Origin: Chryseomonas sp014190935
GTDB taxonomy: Bacteria; Pseudomonadota; Gammaproteobacteria; Pseudomonadales; Pseudomonadaceae
NCBI RefSeq assembly: GCF_014190935.1
Contig: NZ_JACHVV010000002.1
Span: forward strand, 434,001-498,000
Direction of reading: 5' to 3'
Length of the DNA stretch: 64,000 nucleotides
Program-made: the position numbers and the translations under genes
Shown: piece after piece, positions 32,183 through 40,787 of the stretch
Position numbering within the stretch: the stretch's first letter is position 1
Layout: each line of letters opens with the position of its first letter
The notes under the pieces: model-generated
Told to the model about the DNA's origin: nothing
What the model saw: the letters and a program-made list of their open reading frames with translations, nothing else
Database searches by the model: none

Positions 32183-32470
32183 TTACTCGGAATATCTCAG
32201 CATGTTGGCGCCCGTGGCCCGCAGCACCGCCATGGATTGCGGCGCCAGTGCGCCGGCCCGCAGCGATACGTCCTTGCGAACCTCGTCGATTACCGTTTTC
32301 AGCAGCTGGCTCTCGCCCAGTTGCCGGGCGCTGACCACCCGGTTGACCCGTGCGTCGTCACACTGCTGATCCTGCACCGTCAGCACAATACTGCCATCAG
32401 GGCGAGGCGCCGTGACCGAGCATTTATAAGTACTGAAAGCGGCAGTCAGTCTATCTATGGCGTTTTCCAT
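32183..32470 (-). CDS. DUF3509 family protein, paralog 2
   Basis: A 95-residue protein of the same family as that at 31330-31611 (see conserved AAF, DGSIVLTVQD and VNRVVSARQLGES segments). It is in the opposite orientation, tail to tail with the 143-residue hypothetical gene. Its cysteines (YKCSV, QQCDD) are not shared with paralog 1. The function is unknown. The short distance and similarity suggest a local duplication with inversion or a retained ancestral pair. Confidence 0.75.
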   Translation of the reverse strand: MENAIDRLTAAFSTYKCSVTAPRPDGSIVLTVQDQQCDDARVNRVVSARQLGESQLLKTVIDEVRKDVSLRAGALAPQSMAVLRATGANMLRYSE

Positions 32471-32820
32471 TCTTCCCCCTCTTATTTGTCTAGAAGTGCA
32501 TGGACGATCAAATACGACCCAACTGACAGTGATAGAAACAGCAAAGTTCTTGCGCTCTACTTGAATAAGACGAGCAATGGCGCTAGTGGCCGATTTTGTG
32601 AGCCAGCTCTTCTAATTGGCTTTTGCTGCGGAACTTTCAGCGAGGCAAAGTCGATAAGGTATGACCATTCATCCGCGTTGGTGGTCGTTTGGGTCCCTTT
32701 CTCCCAGCCCTGTAAAGGTGGCTGCAGAGCGCCCTCGGCACTCCGACCGGTGGAACCTTTGCTTCCGGCGCTCACTCGAAAGGGCTGAAACGGATACCCA
32801 TCGCCTACCAGGAGCGCGCC
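32471..32820. other. Gene-free, relatively AT-rich spacer
   Basis: 350 bases between the starts of the divergent DUF3509 and DUF883 genes. No supported coding region. The first 200 bases have lower GC than the flanks. A GGAACCT near 32752 followed by CTCGAAA could be a weak sigma-E/AlgU-like promoter for the DUF883 operon, but the spacing and -10 are poor matches. Confidence 0.35.
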
Positions 32821-33216
32821 ATGAACGACAAAACCCCTCCCGTGATCAAAGACGAGCTTGCCGCTGACATCGATGAGCAGGCACACAAGCAGAACGCTGA
32901 CCGGGTCCGTCGTCATCTGGGCGAGGCCGAGCAGGCACTGACCGACGAATTCCACACCCTGCTGGCGGACGCCGAGCATCTGCTCAAGCACACCGCCAGC
33001 ATGGCCGGTGAGCAGGCGGACGAATTGCGCGCCAAGTTGAGCTCCAGTCTGGAGCGCTCCCGCGACGTGCTCAAGACCAAGCAGGACGACCTCTATCGCC
33101 AGGGTGTCGCAGCCAAGGAAACCACGGAGGAATACGTGGTCGACAACCCCTTCAAGGCCCTCGGCATCGCGGCTGGCGTCGGCTTCCTGATCGGTCTGCT
33201 GGCCTCGCGCCGCTAA
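32821..33216 (+). CDS. DUF883 family protein (YqjD/ElaB-like)
   Basis: A 131-residue protein with a long charged, amphipathic helical region (residues 15-95) and a C-terminal membrane helix ALGIAAGVGFLIGLLASRR, the classic DUF883 tail with its double arginine. E. coli YqjD and ElaB of this family sit in the inner membrane, bind ribosomes and are induced in stationary phase. AGGAGCG precedes the ATG. It is followed by a YqjE-like gene after 15 bases and a third small gene, the same order as yqjD-yqjE-yqjK. Confidence 0.9.
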   Translation: MNDKTPPVIKDELAADIDEQAHKQNADRVRRHLGEAEQALTDEFHTLLADAEHLLKHTASMAGEQADELRAKLSSSLERSRDVLKTKQDDLYRQGVAAKETTEEYVVDNPFKALGIAAGVGFLIGLLASRR

Positions 33217-33231
33217 GCCTGGGGGACTACC

Positions 33232-33624
33232 ATGGACACCTCCTCTCCTCCACGGGAGTTGCCTGACGAGGCGCCCAAGCCATCGGTCAAGCGCCTCGCC
33301 GGCGCGGTGGTAGGACTGCTGCAGAGTCACCTGGAACTGCTGGGCATCGAGGTTCAAGAAGAGAAGGTTCGCACCTTCCAGCTGTTCCTCTTTACCGGCC
33401 TGAGCCTGATCTTCGGCTTGCTGGTGCTGGTCGGCGTCTCGGCGGCAGTCATCATCGCCTTCTGGGATACCTACCGCATGGCCGCCACGCTGGGTCTGTG
33501 CGCCTTCTATGCCGTGGCGCTGGTGATCTGCATCCTGCGGGCCCTGAGCCTGGTCAAGGGCGCAGCGCCCTTCCATGCCACCCTGGAAGAACTCAATCGC
33601 AACCGGGAGCGCCTACTGCCATGA
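33232..33624 (+). CDS. Phage-holin-superfamily membrane protein (YqjE-like, DUF1469)
   Basis: A 130-residue protein with two adjacent hydrophobic helices (FLFTGLSLIFGLLVLVGVSA and LGLCAFYAVALVICILRA) flanked by charged helices. This is the YqjE/DUF1469 pattern (holin-like fold), normally encoded next to DUF883 genes. It is not evidence for a prophage. The stop codon overlaps the next ATG (ATGA), so translation is coupled. Role: a stress-related inner-membrane protein of unknown mechanism. Confidence 0.88.
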   Translation: MDTSSPPRELPDEAPKPSVKRLAGAVVGLLQSHLELLGIEVQEEKVRTFQLFLFTGLSLIFGLLVLVGVSAAVIIAFWDTYRMAATLGLCAFYAVALVICILRALSLVKGAAPFHATLEELNRNRERLLP

Positions 33625-33962
33625 ACCAGCCGCTTACCTCTGCCACTAGCCAGGCGAAGCGCAAGGAACTGGTCCGGCTGCGCATGGAGATGTATCGCCA
33701 GCAGCTGATCTACAACGCCCAGCCCCTGCACAATCCCATCAGCCTCATCGGTGACCTGGTGCGACCGAACCGGGACAAGGTGGCCAACTCGGCGAAGAAG
33801 CCGCTGATGCTGGGTGCCACGGTGTTCCTGTCGCTGTTCGGCAAACGCCTTGGCGCGGTGGGCCGCCTGGCACGCATCGGCCTGGCGCTCTACCCGATCG
33901 TCAACCGCCTGCAGAATCGCCATCGCGAGCAGGCTGACCACCCGCTGCCGCCGCCGCGCTAG
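33621..33962 (+). CDS. Small basic hypothetical protein, third gene of the yqjDE-like operon
   Basis: A 113-residue basic protein. The N-terminal half is a charged helix (RKELVRLRMEMYRQQLIYNAQ), and the second half contains a hydrophobic stretch (LMLGATVFLSLFGKRLGAVG). Its position corresponds to yqjK in enterobacteria, but sequence similarity cannot be confirmed by eye. The start overlaps the previous stop. A perfect hairpin at 33974-33999 ends the operon. Confidence 0.78.
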   Translation: MNQPLTSATSQAKRKELVRLRMEMYRQQLIYNAQPLHNPISLIGDLVRPNRDKVANSAKKPLMLGATVFLSLFGKRLGAVGRLARIGLALYPIVNRLQNRHREQADHPLPPPR

Positions 33963-33973
33963 TGGCGTCGTGA

Positions 33974-33999
33974 AGAATGGCTCCCGCGGGAGCCATTCT
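33974..33999. terminator. Perfect palindromic hairpin after the yqjDE-like operon
   Basis: AGAATGGCTCCCG joined to CGGGAGCCATTCT, two perfect 13-base arms. A T tract is missing, so it may be a terminator aided by Rho, an mRNA-stabilising hairpin or a small repeat. Confidence 0.65.
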
Positions 34000-34061
34000 G
34001 TCATCTGGCACCCTTATCGCATGGTTAAGCTGAATGCTCCGCCAACGATAAGGATAGCCCT

Positions 34062-35240
34062 GTGTTTTCTGGCCAGCCCACTGCCTTCTTCCAACCCTTC
34101 ATCGACACCGCGACCGGGCGCATCGCTGGCGTCGAAGCCCTGGGCCGTCTGCGTCAGGCCGATGGCCGCCACCTCTCCGTGGGCCCCCTGTTCGCCGATC
34201 CCGACACCCCGACCGCGGAGCTGCTGCAGCTCGACCGCACCCTCAGGGACGATGCGCTGCGGCGCTTCGCCAGCGCGCCGGATGACTGGTTTCTCAGCCT
34301 CAACCTCTCGCCGCGCTGGATCAGCCAGCTGGACGATGGCGTCGCCTTGCCCAGCCTGGCGCAATTGCAGCGTTCCGGTATCAACCCGACGCGGATCGTC
34401 TACGAGATCACCGAGGCGGCCGGCGATCTGCCGAGCCTGACTCAGGCCGTCGCCCGCTACCGCGAACTCGGCATCCGCATCGCCATCGACGATTTCGGTT
34501 CCGGCTATTCGCAGCTGGATCGGGTACTGGATCTGCAGCCGGACATCCTCAAGCTGGACATGCGGCTGTTCCAGGCCGCCGCGCGGGGTGGCCCGCGGGG
34601 CGACGCGGTCAAGGCGTTGGCGCAGATGGCCGAAAAGACCGGCTGCTGGCTGATCGCCGAGGGTGTCGAAACCGAGACCGAACTCGACTTTGCCCTGGAG
34701 TGCGGCGCCCGCTACGTCCAGGGCTTTCTCTTCGCCGAGGCCACCGCCGAGATGGGCGCGAGCGACAGCCATCAGCAACGCTTCGCCGCGCTGCGCAGCC
34801 GCTTCGTCGATGGCAAGCTGGCCCAGCAGACGCGCTTGCTGGAGCTGCGCCAGCAACTCACCGAATTCGTCACCCAGCTCAAGCCCTGGGCGGAACACGG
34901 CGGCCCTCTGAGCGCCCTGCCCGATCCCCAGGCCTTTCCCGGACTGCTGCGCATCTACCAGTGCGACCGCGCCGGTACCCAGATCACCCCGAATCTGGAA
35001 TGGAACGGCATGTTCTGGCGCGAAAATCGCCGCTATCTCAATCACAACTGGTCCTGGAGACCCTATTTCTACGCCCTGCTGGCCGAAGGCTGGAACGAGC
35101 GCCGCCTGGCGCTTTCGACGGTCTACCGCGACGCCACCACCAACCAGTACTGCCTGACCGCCAGCCAGTTCCTGGAAAGCGGTCAGCGCCTGCTGCTGAT
35201 CGACCTGGACGCCAGCCAATTGCCGGGCTTTGCCAAGTAA
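34062..35240 (+). CDS. EAL-domain c-di-GMP phosphodiesterase with YkuI-like C-terminal domain
   Basis: A 392-residue soluble protein. The EAL domain (residues 1-240) has all key residues by eye: GVEALGRLR, the metal asparagine in LSLNLSPRW, YEITEA, the acidic pair in AIDDFGSGYSQLD, the lysine in ILKLDM, and the glutamate in AEGVETETEL, so hydrolysis of c-di-GMP is expected. The C-terminal part (about 260-392; NHNWSWRPYFYAL, STVYRDATTNQYCLT) resembles the Cache-like domain of Bacillus YkuI. No membrane segment is present. It is not obviously in an operon with the dGTPase gene 95 bases downstream. Confidence 0.9.
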   Translation: MFSGQPTAFFQPFIDTATGRIAGVEALGRLRQADGRHLSVGPLFADPDTPTAELLQLDRTLRDDALRRFASAPDDWFLSLNLSPRWISQLDDGVALPSLAQLQRSGINPTRIVYEITEAAGDLPSLTQAVARYRELGIRIAIDDFGSGYSQLDRVLDLQPDILKLDMRLFQAAARGGPRGDAVKALAQMAEKTGCWLIAEGVETETELDFALECGARYVQGFLFAEATAEMGASDSHQQRFAALRSRFVDGKLAQQTRLLELRQQLTEFVTQLKPWAEHGGPLSALPDPQAFPGLLRIYQCDRAGTQITPNLEWNGMFWRENRRYLNHNWSWRPYFYALLAEGWNERRLALSTVYRDATTNQYCLTASQFLESGQRLLLIDLDASQLPGFAK

Positions 35241-35334
35241 GCGGTGATGATCGTATGTTGCCGAGGTCAGAACGCAGAAGCGCCGAACGGCAACCGCCGG
35301 CGCTCCCCTTATCGGTGATAGCTCGAGGACGGCC

Positions 35335-36666
35335 TTGGACTGGCAGACACTTCTTATCCGCGAACGGCTGGGCAAACCCCTGCACAGCCCGGATGAACTG
35401 GGGCGCAGCCCCTTTCACAAGGACCACGACCGCATCATCTTTTCCGGCGCCTTCCGCCGGCTGGGGCGCAAGACCCAGGTTCACCCCGTCACCAGCAACG
35501 ATCATATCCACACCCGCCTGACCCACAGCCTGGAAGTCAGCTGCGTCGGGCGCTCCCTAGGTATGCGCGTGGGCGAGAGCCTGAGAGGCGCCCTGCCCGA
35601 CTGGTGCGATCCGAGCGATCTCGGCATGGTGGTGCAGTCCGCCTGCCTCGCCCACGACATCGGCAATCCGCCCTTCGGCCACTCCGGCGAAGACGCCATC
35701 CGCTACTGGTTCACCCAGGCCGCCGGCCGCGGCTGGCTGGACGACATGAGCGAGGCGGAACGCCAGGACTTCCTGCACTTCGAAGGCAACGCCCAGGGCT
35801 TCCGGGTGCTGACCCAGCTCGAATACCACCAGTTCGACGGCGGCACCCGCCTGACCTACGCCACCCTCGGCACCTACCTCAAGTACCCCTGGACCTCGCG
35901 CTATGCCGCGGCGCCGGGGTACAAGAAGCACAAGTTCGGCTGCTACCAGAGCGAGCTGCCGCTGCTGGAACAGATCGCCGAGAAACTCGAATTGCCACTG
36001 CTGGGCCCGGAGCGCTGGGCACGGCATCCCCTGGTCTATTTGATGGAGGCCGCGGACGACATTTGCTACGGGCTGATCGATCTGGAAGACGGCCTGGAGA
36101 TGGAGCTGCTGGACTATGCCGAGGTCGAGGCGCTGCTGCTGGGCCTGGTCGGCGACGACCTGCCGGAAACCTATCGGCAACTGGGCCCCAAGGATTCGCG
36201 GCGGCGCAAGCTGGCCATCCTGCGCGGCAAGGCCATCGAACACCTGACCAACGCCACCGCCCGCGCCTTCGTCGACCAGCAGGACGCCCTGCTCGCCGGC
36301 ACCCTGGGCGATGACCTGGTCGAGCACATGGCCGGTCCGGCCAAGCTCTGCGTGCAGCGCGCCAAGGCCCTGGCCCGGGAGAAGATCTTCCACGACAAGC
36401 GCAAGACCCTGCACGAGATCGGTGCCTACACCACCCTGGAGATCCTGCTCAACGCCTTCTGTGGCGCCGCCCTGGAGCAGCATCGCGGGCGCGAGCCGTC
36501 GTTCAAGAGCCGCCGCATCCTCGACCTGCTGGGCAACAGCGCGCCCGATCCGTCCTGGACCCTGCACCAGGCCTTCATGCGGGTGATCGATTTCATCGCC
36601 GGCATGACCGACAGCTACGCCACCGCCATGGCGGCCGAGATGACCGGGCGTTCGAACCCGGTCTAA
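35335..36666 (+). CDS. dgt: Deoxyguanosine triphosphate triphosphohydrolase (dGTPase)
   Basis: A 443-residue HD-domain enzyme that cleaves dNTPs, mainly dGTP, to the nucleoside and triphosphate, which affects dNTP pools and mutation. The HD signature is split as HTRLTHSLEV (residues 59-68) and AHDIGNPPFGHSGED (about 104-118). The start is TTG with GAGGA upstream; no ATG fits the family N-terminus. An ATP-dependent helicase gene follows after 11 bases, so they form an operon of nucleic-acid maintenance functions. The length falls between the two known dGTPase subfamilies; the substrate preference is inferred. Confidence 0.92.
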   Translation: MDWQTLLIRERLGKPLHSPDELGRSPFHKDHDRIIFSGAFRRLGRKTQVHPVTSNDHIHTRLTHSLEVSCVGRSLGMRVGESLRGALPDWCDPSDLGMVVQSACLAHDIGNPPFGHSGEDAIRYWFTQAAGRGWLDDMSEAERQDFLHFEGNAQGFRVLTQLEYHQFDGGTRLTYATLGTYLKYPWTSRYAAAPGYKKHKFGCYQSELPLLEQIAEKLELPLLGPERWARHPLVYLMEAADDICYGLIDLEDGLEMELLDYAEVEALLLGLVGDDLPETYRQLGPKDSRRRKLAILRGKAIEHLTNATARAFVDQQDALLAGTLGDDLVEHMAGPAKLCVQRAKALAREKIFHDKRKTLHEIGAYTTLEILLNAFCGAALEQHRGREPSFKSRRILDLLGNSAPDPSWTLHQAFMRVIDFIAGMTDSYATAMAAEMTGRSNPV

Positions 36667-36677
36667 GGAGCGCCACG

Positions 36678-39299
36678 ATGGCCACCGCACCCCATACGCG
36701 CAAGGGCCCTGGCAGTCGCTGGCTGGCCACCCAGGGCTGGAAGGCCTTTCCCTTCCAGCGCGAGGTGGCCAAGGCCATCGCCGCCGGCGAATCCGGTCTG
36801 CTGCACGCCACCACCGGCTCGGGCAAGACCTACGCCGTCTGGCTCGCCGCCCTGGACGCCTTCGTCGCGCCCAGGCCGACCACCGCCAAGGGCCTGCCCA
36901 GCAAGCGCAAGCAGGCACCACCGCCGCTCACCGTGCTCTGGCTGACACCCATGCGCGCCCTGGCGGCGGACACCCTGCGCGCCCTGGAGCGGCCGGTGCT
37001 CGACGAGGAGCTGGAGTGGACCCTGGGCCTGCGTACCGGCGATACCGGCAGCAGTGAGCGCGCCCGGCAGAATCGCCGCCTGCCGACGGCACTGGTGACC
37101 ACCCCCGAAAGCCTGTCGTTGCTGCTGTCCCGCGAGGACGCCCAGGAAGCCCTGGGCCAGGTTCGCCTGGTGGTCATCGATGAATGGCACGAATTGCTCG
37201 GCAACAAGCGTGGCACCCAGACCCAACTCGCCCTGGCCCGTCTGCGTCGCTGGAATCCCGGACTGCAGACCTGGGGCCTCTCGGCCACCCTCGGCAACCA
37301 GGCCCATGCGCTGGACGTGCTGCTCGCCGGCGCCCCGGGCCAGCTGGTCCAGGGTCGTCAGGACAAGCGCCTGCAGGTGGACACCCTGCTGCCCGAAGGC
37401 GGCGTCGAACGCTTCGCCTGGGCCGGGCACCTGGGCATGCGACTGCTGCAGCAGGTGATCCGCGAACTGGAAGACAGCCCCACCACCCTGGTCTTCACCA
37501 ACACCCGCGCCCAGACCGAACTCTGGTACCAGGCCCTGCTGCAGGCGCGCCCGGACTGGGCCGGGCTGATCGCCCTGCATCATGGCTCCATCGAGAAGCA
37601 GGCTCGCGAATGGGTGGAGGCCGGTCTCAAGAATGGCCAGCTCAAGGCGGTGATCTGCACCTCCAGCCTCGATCTCGGGGTGGACTTCCTGCCAGTGGAG
37701 CGGGTACTGCAGATCGGCTCGCCGAAGAGCATCGCCCGCCTGCTGCAACGCGCCGGCCGCAGCGGCCATGCCCCGGGCCGCGCCTCGCGGGCGACCCTGG
37801 TGCCCACCTACAGCCTCGACCTGCTAGATGCGGCGGCCACCCGTCGCGCCATCACCGCGGGCGAGATCGAAGCGCGCACGGCCCCGGCCAAGCCCCTGGA
37901 CGTCCTGGTGCAGCATCTGGTGACCGTCGCCCTGGGTGGCGGCTTCGAACCGGACGACCTGCTACCGGAGATCCGCAGCGCCTGGGCCTATCGCCACCTC
38001 AGCGAAGGCGAGTGGATCTGGGCGCTGGCCTTCGTTCGCAACGGGGGCGCCTCGCTGTCGGCCTATCCGGACTATCGCCGTGCCGAGCCCGATGCCGAAG
38101 GCATCTGGAGGGTGCCCGACAAGCAGCTGGCCAAGCGGCATCGGCTGGGCATCGGCACCATCGTCAGCGAGACCAGCCTCAATGTGCAGTTCTGGTCCAA
38201 GGGCGGCGGCGGCAATCGCCTGGGCAACATCGAGGAAGGCTTCATCGCCCGACTACGCCCGGGCGACCACTTCCTCTTCGCCGGTCGTACCCTGGAACTG
38301 GTACGAGTGGAAAACATGACGGTGTACGTGCGCCGTGCCAGCGGGCGCAAGGCCGCCATCCCGCGCTGGAGCGGCAGTCGCATGCCCCTCTCGGATACCC
38401 TCGCCCAGCATGTGCTGGCCCTGCTCGAAGATGCCGAGGCGCAGCGCTACGAAAGCCCGGAAATGCGCCTGCTGCAACCTCTGCTGGATGTACAGCGGCA
38501 GTGGTCGGCGCTGCCCAGCGCCCATTACCTGCTTGCCGAGACCCTGGAATCCCGCGAAGGCTCGCACCTGTTCCTCTATCCCTTCGCCGGCCGCCATGCC
38601 CATCTGGGGCTGGCCAGCCTGCTGGCCTGGCGCCTGGCGCAGCGGCGTCCCTGCACCTTTTCCATCGCCGTCAACGACTACGGCCTGGAACTGGTCTCGC
38701 CGGTCAGCCTGGACTGGCAGGAACTGCTCGATGCCAGCCTCTTCACCACCGACAACCTGGTCAGCGATACCCTGGCCAGCCTCAACGCCGCCGAACTCGC
38801 CCAGCGTCGCTTTCGCGAGATCGCCCGCATCTCGGGGCTGATCTTTTCCGGCTATCCGGGGGCGCACAAGAGCAACCGCCAGCTGCAGGCCAGCAGCAGC
38901 CTCTTCTATCAGGTCTTTCGCCAGTACGACCCGGGCAACCTGCTGCTCGGCCAGGCCCAGACCGAGGTCCTGCGCCAGGAACTCGATGCCGATCGCCTGC
39001 AGCAGACCCTGACGCGGACCGGTGCCCTGCCCCTGCGCCTGGTGAATCTGGACCATCCCTCGCCCTTCGCGCTGCCACTCATGGTCGAGCGGTTGCGCGA
39101 GAGTCTGAGCTCGGAAAAGCTAGCCGACCGCATCACCCGCCTGGTCGGCGATCTGGAACGCGAAGCCGGGCCGGACGAGCGAGCACGCGCCTTCGATCCC
39201 GAATCCCTGGTGCAACCCAGCCATGACAGCGATCTGACGCCCCGCCGTGGCGCTACTGCGCGGCGTCCTCGCGTACAGAAATCCGGTCGTCCTCGATAA
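36678..39299 (+). CDS. Lhr-like DEXH-box ATP-dependent helicase (ligase-associated type)
   Basis: An 873-residue superfamily 2 helicase. Seen are motif I in TTGSGKTYAVW near residue 48, motif Ia WLTPMRALAADT, motif II as VIDEWHELLG near 166 (DEWH, not DEAH), motif III GLSATLGN, and motifs IV-VI with VFTNTRAQTE, CTSSLDLGVDFLPV and QRAGRSGHAPG. The DEWH box and the roughly 400-residue C-terminal Lhr extension match the helicase usually encoded with an ATP-dependent DNA ligase and a phosphoesterase. Neither partner gene is in the window; instead it follows a dGTPase gene. The 3' end overlaps the convergent cvfB-like gene by 47 bases. Confidence 0.9.
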   Translation: MATAPHTRKGPGSRWLATQGWKAFPFQREVAKAIAAGESGLLHATTGSGKTYAVWLAALDAFVAPRPTTAKGLPSKRKQAPPPLTVLWLTPMRALAADTLRALERPVLDEELEWTLGLRTGDTGSSERARQNRRLPTALVTTPESLSLLLSREDAQEALGQVRLVVIDEWHELLGNKRGTQTQLALARLRRWNPGLQTWGLSATLGNQAHALDVLLAGAPGQLVQGRQDKRLQVDTLLPEGGVERFAWAGHLGMRLLQQVIRELEDSPTTLVFTNTRAQTELWYQALLQARPDWAGLIALHHGSIEKQAREWVEAGLKNGQLKAVICTSSLDLGVDFLPVERVLQIGSPKSIARLLQRAGRSGHAPGRASRATLVPTYSLDLLDAAATRRAITAGEIEARTAPAKPLDVLVQHLVTVALGGGFEPDDLLPEIRSAWAYRHLSEGEWIWALAFVRNGGASLSAYPDYRRAEPDAEGIWRVPDKQLAKRHRLGIGTIVSETSLNVQFWSKGGGGNRLGNIEEGFIARLRPGDHFLFAGRTLELVRVENMTVYVRRASGRKAAIPRWSGSRMPLSDTLAQHVLALLEDAEAQRYESPEMRLLQPLLDVQRQWSALPSAHYLLAETLESREGSHLFLYPFAGRHAHLGLASLLAWRLAQRRPCTFSIAVNDYGLELVSPVSLDWQELLDASLFTTDNLVSDTLASLNAAELAQRRFREIARISGLIFSGYPGAHKSNRQLQASSSLFYQVFRQYDPGNLLLGQAQTEVLRQELDADRLQQTLTRTGALPLRLVNLDHPSPFALPLMVERLRESLSSEKLADRITRLVGDLEREAGPDERARAFDPESLVQPSHDSDLTPRRGATARRPRVQKSGRPR

Positions 39300-40104
39300 C
39301 GATCCGGCCCTGGCGATAGAGATGGCCGATGGCCTTCTTGAAGTTGCCCTTGCTGACGCCGAACAACTGGTGGATCAGGGCTGGCGGACTGCTGTCGCTG
39401 AGCTCCAGCACCCCACCGCGCGCCTTGGCCAGGCTGATGATCTGCTCGGCGAGATCGGCGCCCGCGGCGGCTCCCTGGGCCTGCAGGGTCAGGCTGATCT
39501 TGCCGTCCGCCCGTATCTCGCGAATGAAGCCGCGCTCGCGCTGCCCCAGGCGCAACGGCTTGAAGGCCTCGTTGCGATGCACCAGGCCCCAGTGCTTGTT
39601 GTCGACGATCACCTTGTAGCCGAGGTCGGTCTGTTCGACGACCAGCAGCGGCACCGGCTGGCCGACCTTGTAGCGCGGCGGATCGCGATCCAGGTAGCGA
39701 TCCAGGCGTGCGGTGGCGACGATGCGCCGGGTGCGGGCATCCAGGTGCACGTGCACCACGCAATGGTCGCCCACCTGCAGCGGACGCTTCTCTTCCGAGT
39801 GCGGCAGCAGCAGGTCCTTGGGCAGGCCCCAGTCGAGGAAGATCCCCACCCGGCCAACCTCCACCACCCGCAGACTGGCGAAACCGCCGACCTGCACCTT
39901 CGGCTTCTCGGTGGTGGCGATCAGGCGGTCTTCGCTGTCCAGATAGAGGAAGACGTTGAGCCAGTCGCCTTCGGCGCAGGGTTCGTCCCGCGGCGCATAG
40001 CGACGCGGCAGCAGCACCTCGCCGTCATTGCCGGCATCCAGGAACAGACCGATGGGGGTGTTGCGCAAAATCTGCAAGCTGTTGAAGCGACCCAACAAGG
40101 CCAT
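39253..40104 (-). CDS. CvfB-like S1-domain RNA-binding protein
   Basis: A 283-residue protein of the CvfB/YitL family: tandem S1-like OB domains (about residues 1-65, 70-135, 140-215) and a C-terminal winged helix (LIHQLFGVSKGNFKKAIGHL, about 245-265). Family members bind RNA and affect virulence-factor expression in Staphylococcus. The start at 40104 (MALLGRFNSLQILRN) has AGGAG upstream; a longer reading to 40305 adds low-complexity residues and was rejected. It is convergent with the helicase gene, with a 47-base overlap of the two coding ends. Confidence 0.86.
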   Translation of the reverse strand: MALLGRFNSLQILRNTPIGLFLDAGNDGEVLLPRRYAPRDEPCAEGDWLNVFLYLDSEDRLIATTEKPKVQVGGFASLRVVEVGRVGIFLDWGLPKDLLLPHSEEKRPLQVGDHCVVHVHLDARTRRIVATARLDRYLDRDPPRYKVGQPVPLLVVEQTDLGYKVIVDNKHWGLVHRNEAFKPLRLGQRERGFIREIRADGKISLTLQAQGAAAGADLAEQIISLAKARGGVLELSDSSPPALIHQLFGVSKGNFKKAIGHLYRQGRIVIEDDRISVREDAAQ

Positions 40105-40448
40105 GAACGGAGACTCCTGTAGAAAGCGGTCCATTTTACCGCGATCATCGAGGCCACTGCTTGGTCGCCAGCCTGCATCACCGAAAAGGTCGCTCGGCGG
40201 CACGCGCAGAGCTGATGGCGGCACGGCAGGGCTCGTGTGACGAGCCTCGACCCGACCTGACGTGATACCTGCCCCGCTCCGCGCTGGGAGTTGCCGAAGC
40301 CCCACCTGTGCTGCCTAGAACCGAAGCATCAGGTCATGGCGGATAGCGGCTGCTGGCGGCCTGGAACCACTGCCTGAGGGGAAGCCGCCCATGCTCGAGC
40401 GAGAGGTCCGCGCCTGTTGCTTCGGGTCACATCCGGTGCTCGCCTGAC
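40105..40448. other. Gene-free spacer upstream of the cvfB-like gene
   Basis: About 340 bases between the cvfB-like start and the end of the small hypothetical gene. No reading frame with a family signature or a good ribosome site was found. It should contain the cvfB-like promoter; no clear -35/-10 pair was recognised. Confidence 0.5.
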
Positions 40449-40718
40449 TCAGGCGGTCAGGCAGTCCGCGGCGAGCGGGATTTCGATGAAGAGACCAACG
40501 GTGTCAGCCTCGACCCGCATCGCGGCCACGACCGTATTCAACAGGAACGGATTGGTAGCCTGCTCGTTGGTCACTATGCGCTGGGTCAGCTTGATCGCCT
40601 GGTGGGCGTGGTAAACCGCTATCAGTATCTCATCGAGGTTCAGGCGACGAAGCTCGACGCGGTATCCGGCGAGGCCATGGCCCAGTGCGCGTCCTGCGCT
40701 TTCCAGTCCGTTTTTCAC
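40449..40718 (-). CDS. Small hypothetical protein
   Basis: An 89-residue protein that I do not recognise. It starts with GTG preceded by AAGGAT at good spacing. No signal peptide; the moderately hydrophobic helix ILIAVYHAHQAIKLTQ is the most notable segment. Support for a real gene comes from the ribosome site, the codon use and an upstream inverted repeat flanking a TATTAT element (40746-40787), which looks like a regulated promoter. There is no neighbour that would hint at function. Confidence 0.5.
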   Translation of the reverse strand: MKNGLESAGRALGHGLAGYRVELRRLNLDEILIAVYHAHQAIKLTQRIVTNEQATNPFLLNTVVAAMRVEADTVGLFIEIPLAADCLTA

Positions 40719-40745
40719 AGTAGATCCTTGGACCCTTGCGGTCCG

Positions 40746-40787
40746 GGGTAATGATTCGAACGAAATAATAGCACCTAGCCATTACCC
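40746..40787 (-). promoter_or_regulatory. Inverted repeat around a -10-like element upstream of the small hypothetical gene
   Basis: Perfect arms GGGTAATG (40746-40753) and CATTACCC (40780-40787) are 26 bases apart. On the minus strand TATTAT (40765-40770) lies between them as a -10 candidate. No convincing -35 was found, so an activator or a looping repressor could be involved. Confidence 0.4.

Noticed and set aside
33232..33624. Prophage remnant, because the product belongs to the holin superfamily
   Set aside because: The gene lies in a yqjDE-type stress operon, and no lysin, structural or integrase genes are nearby.
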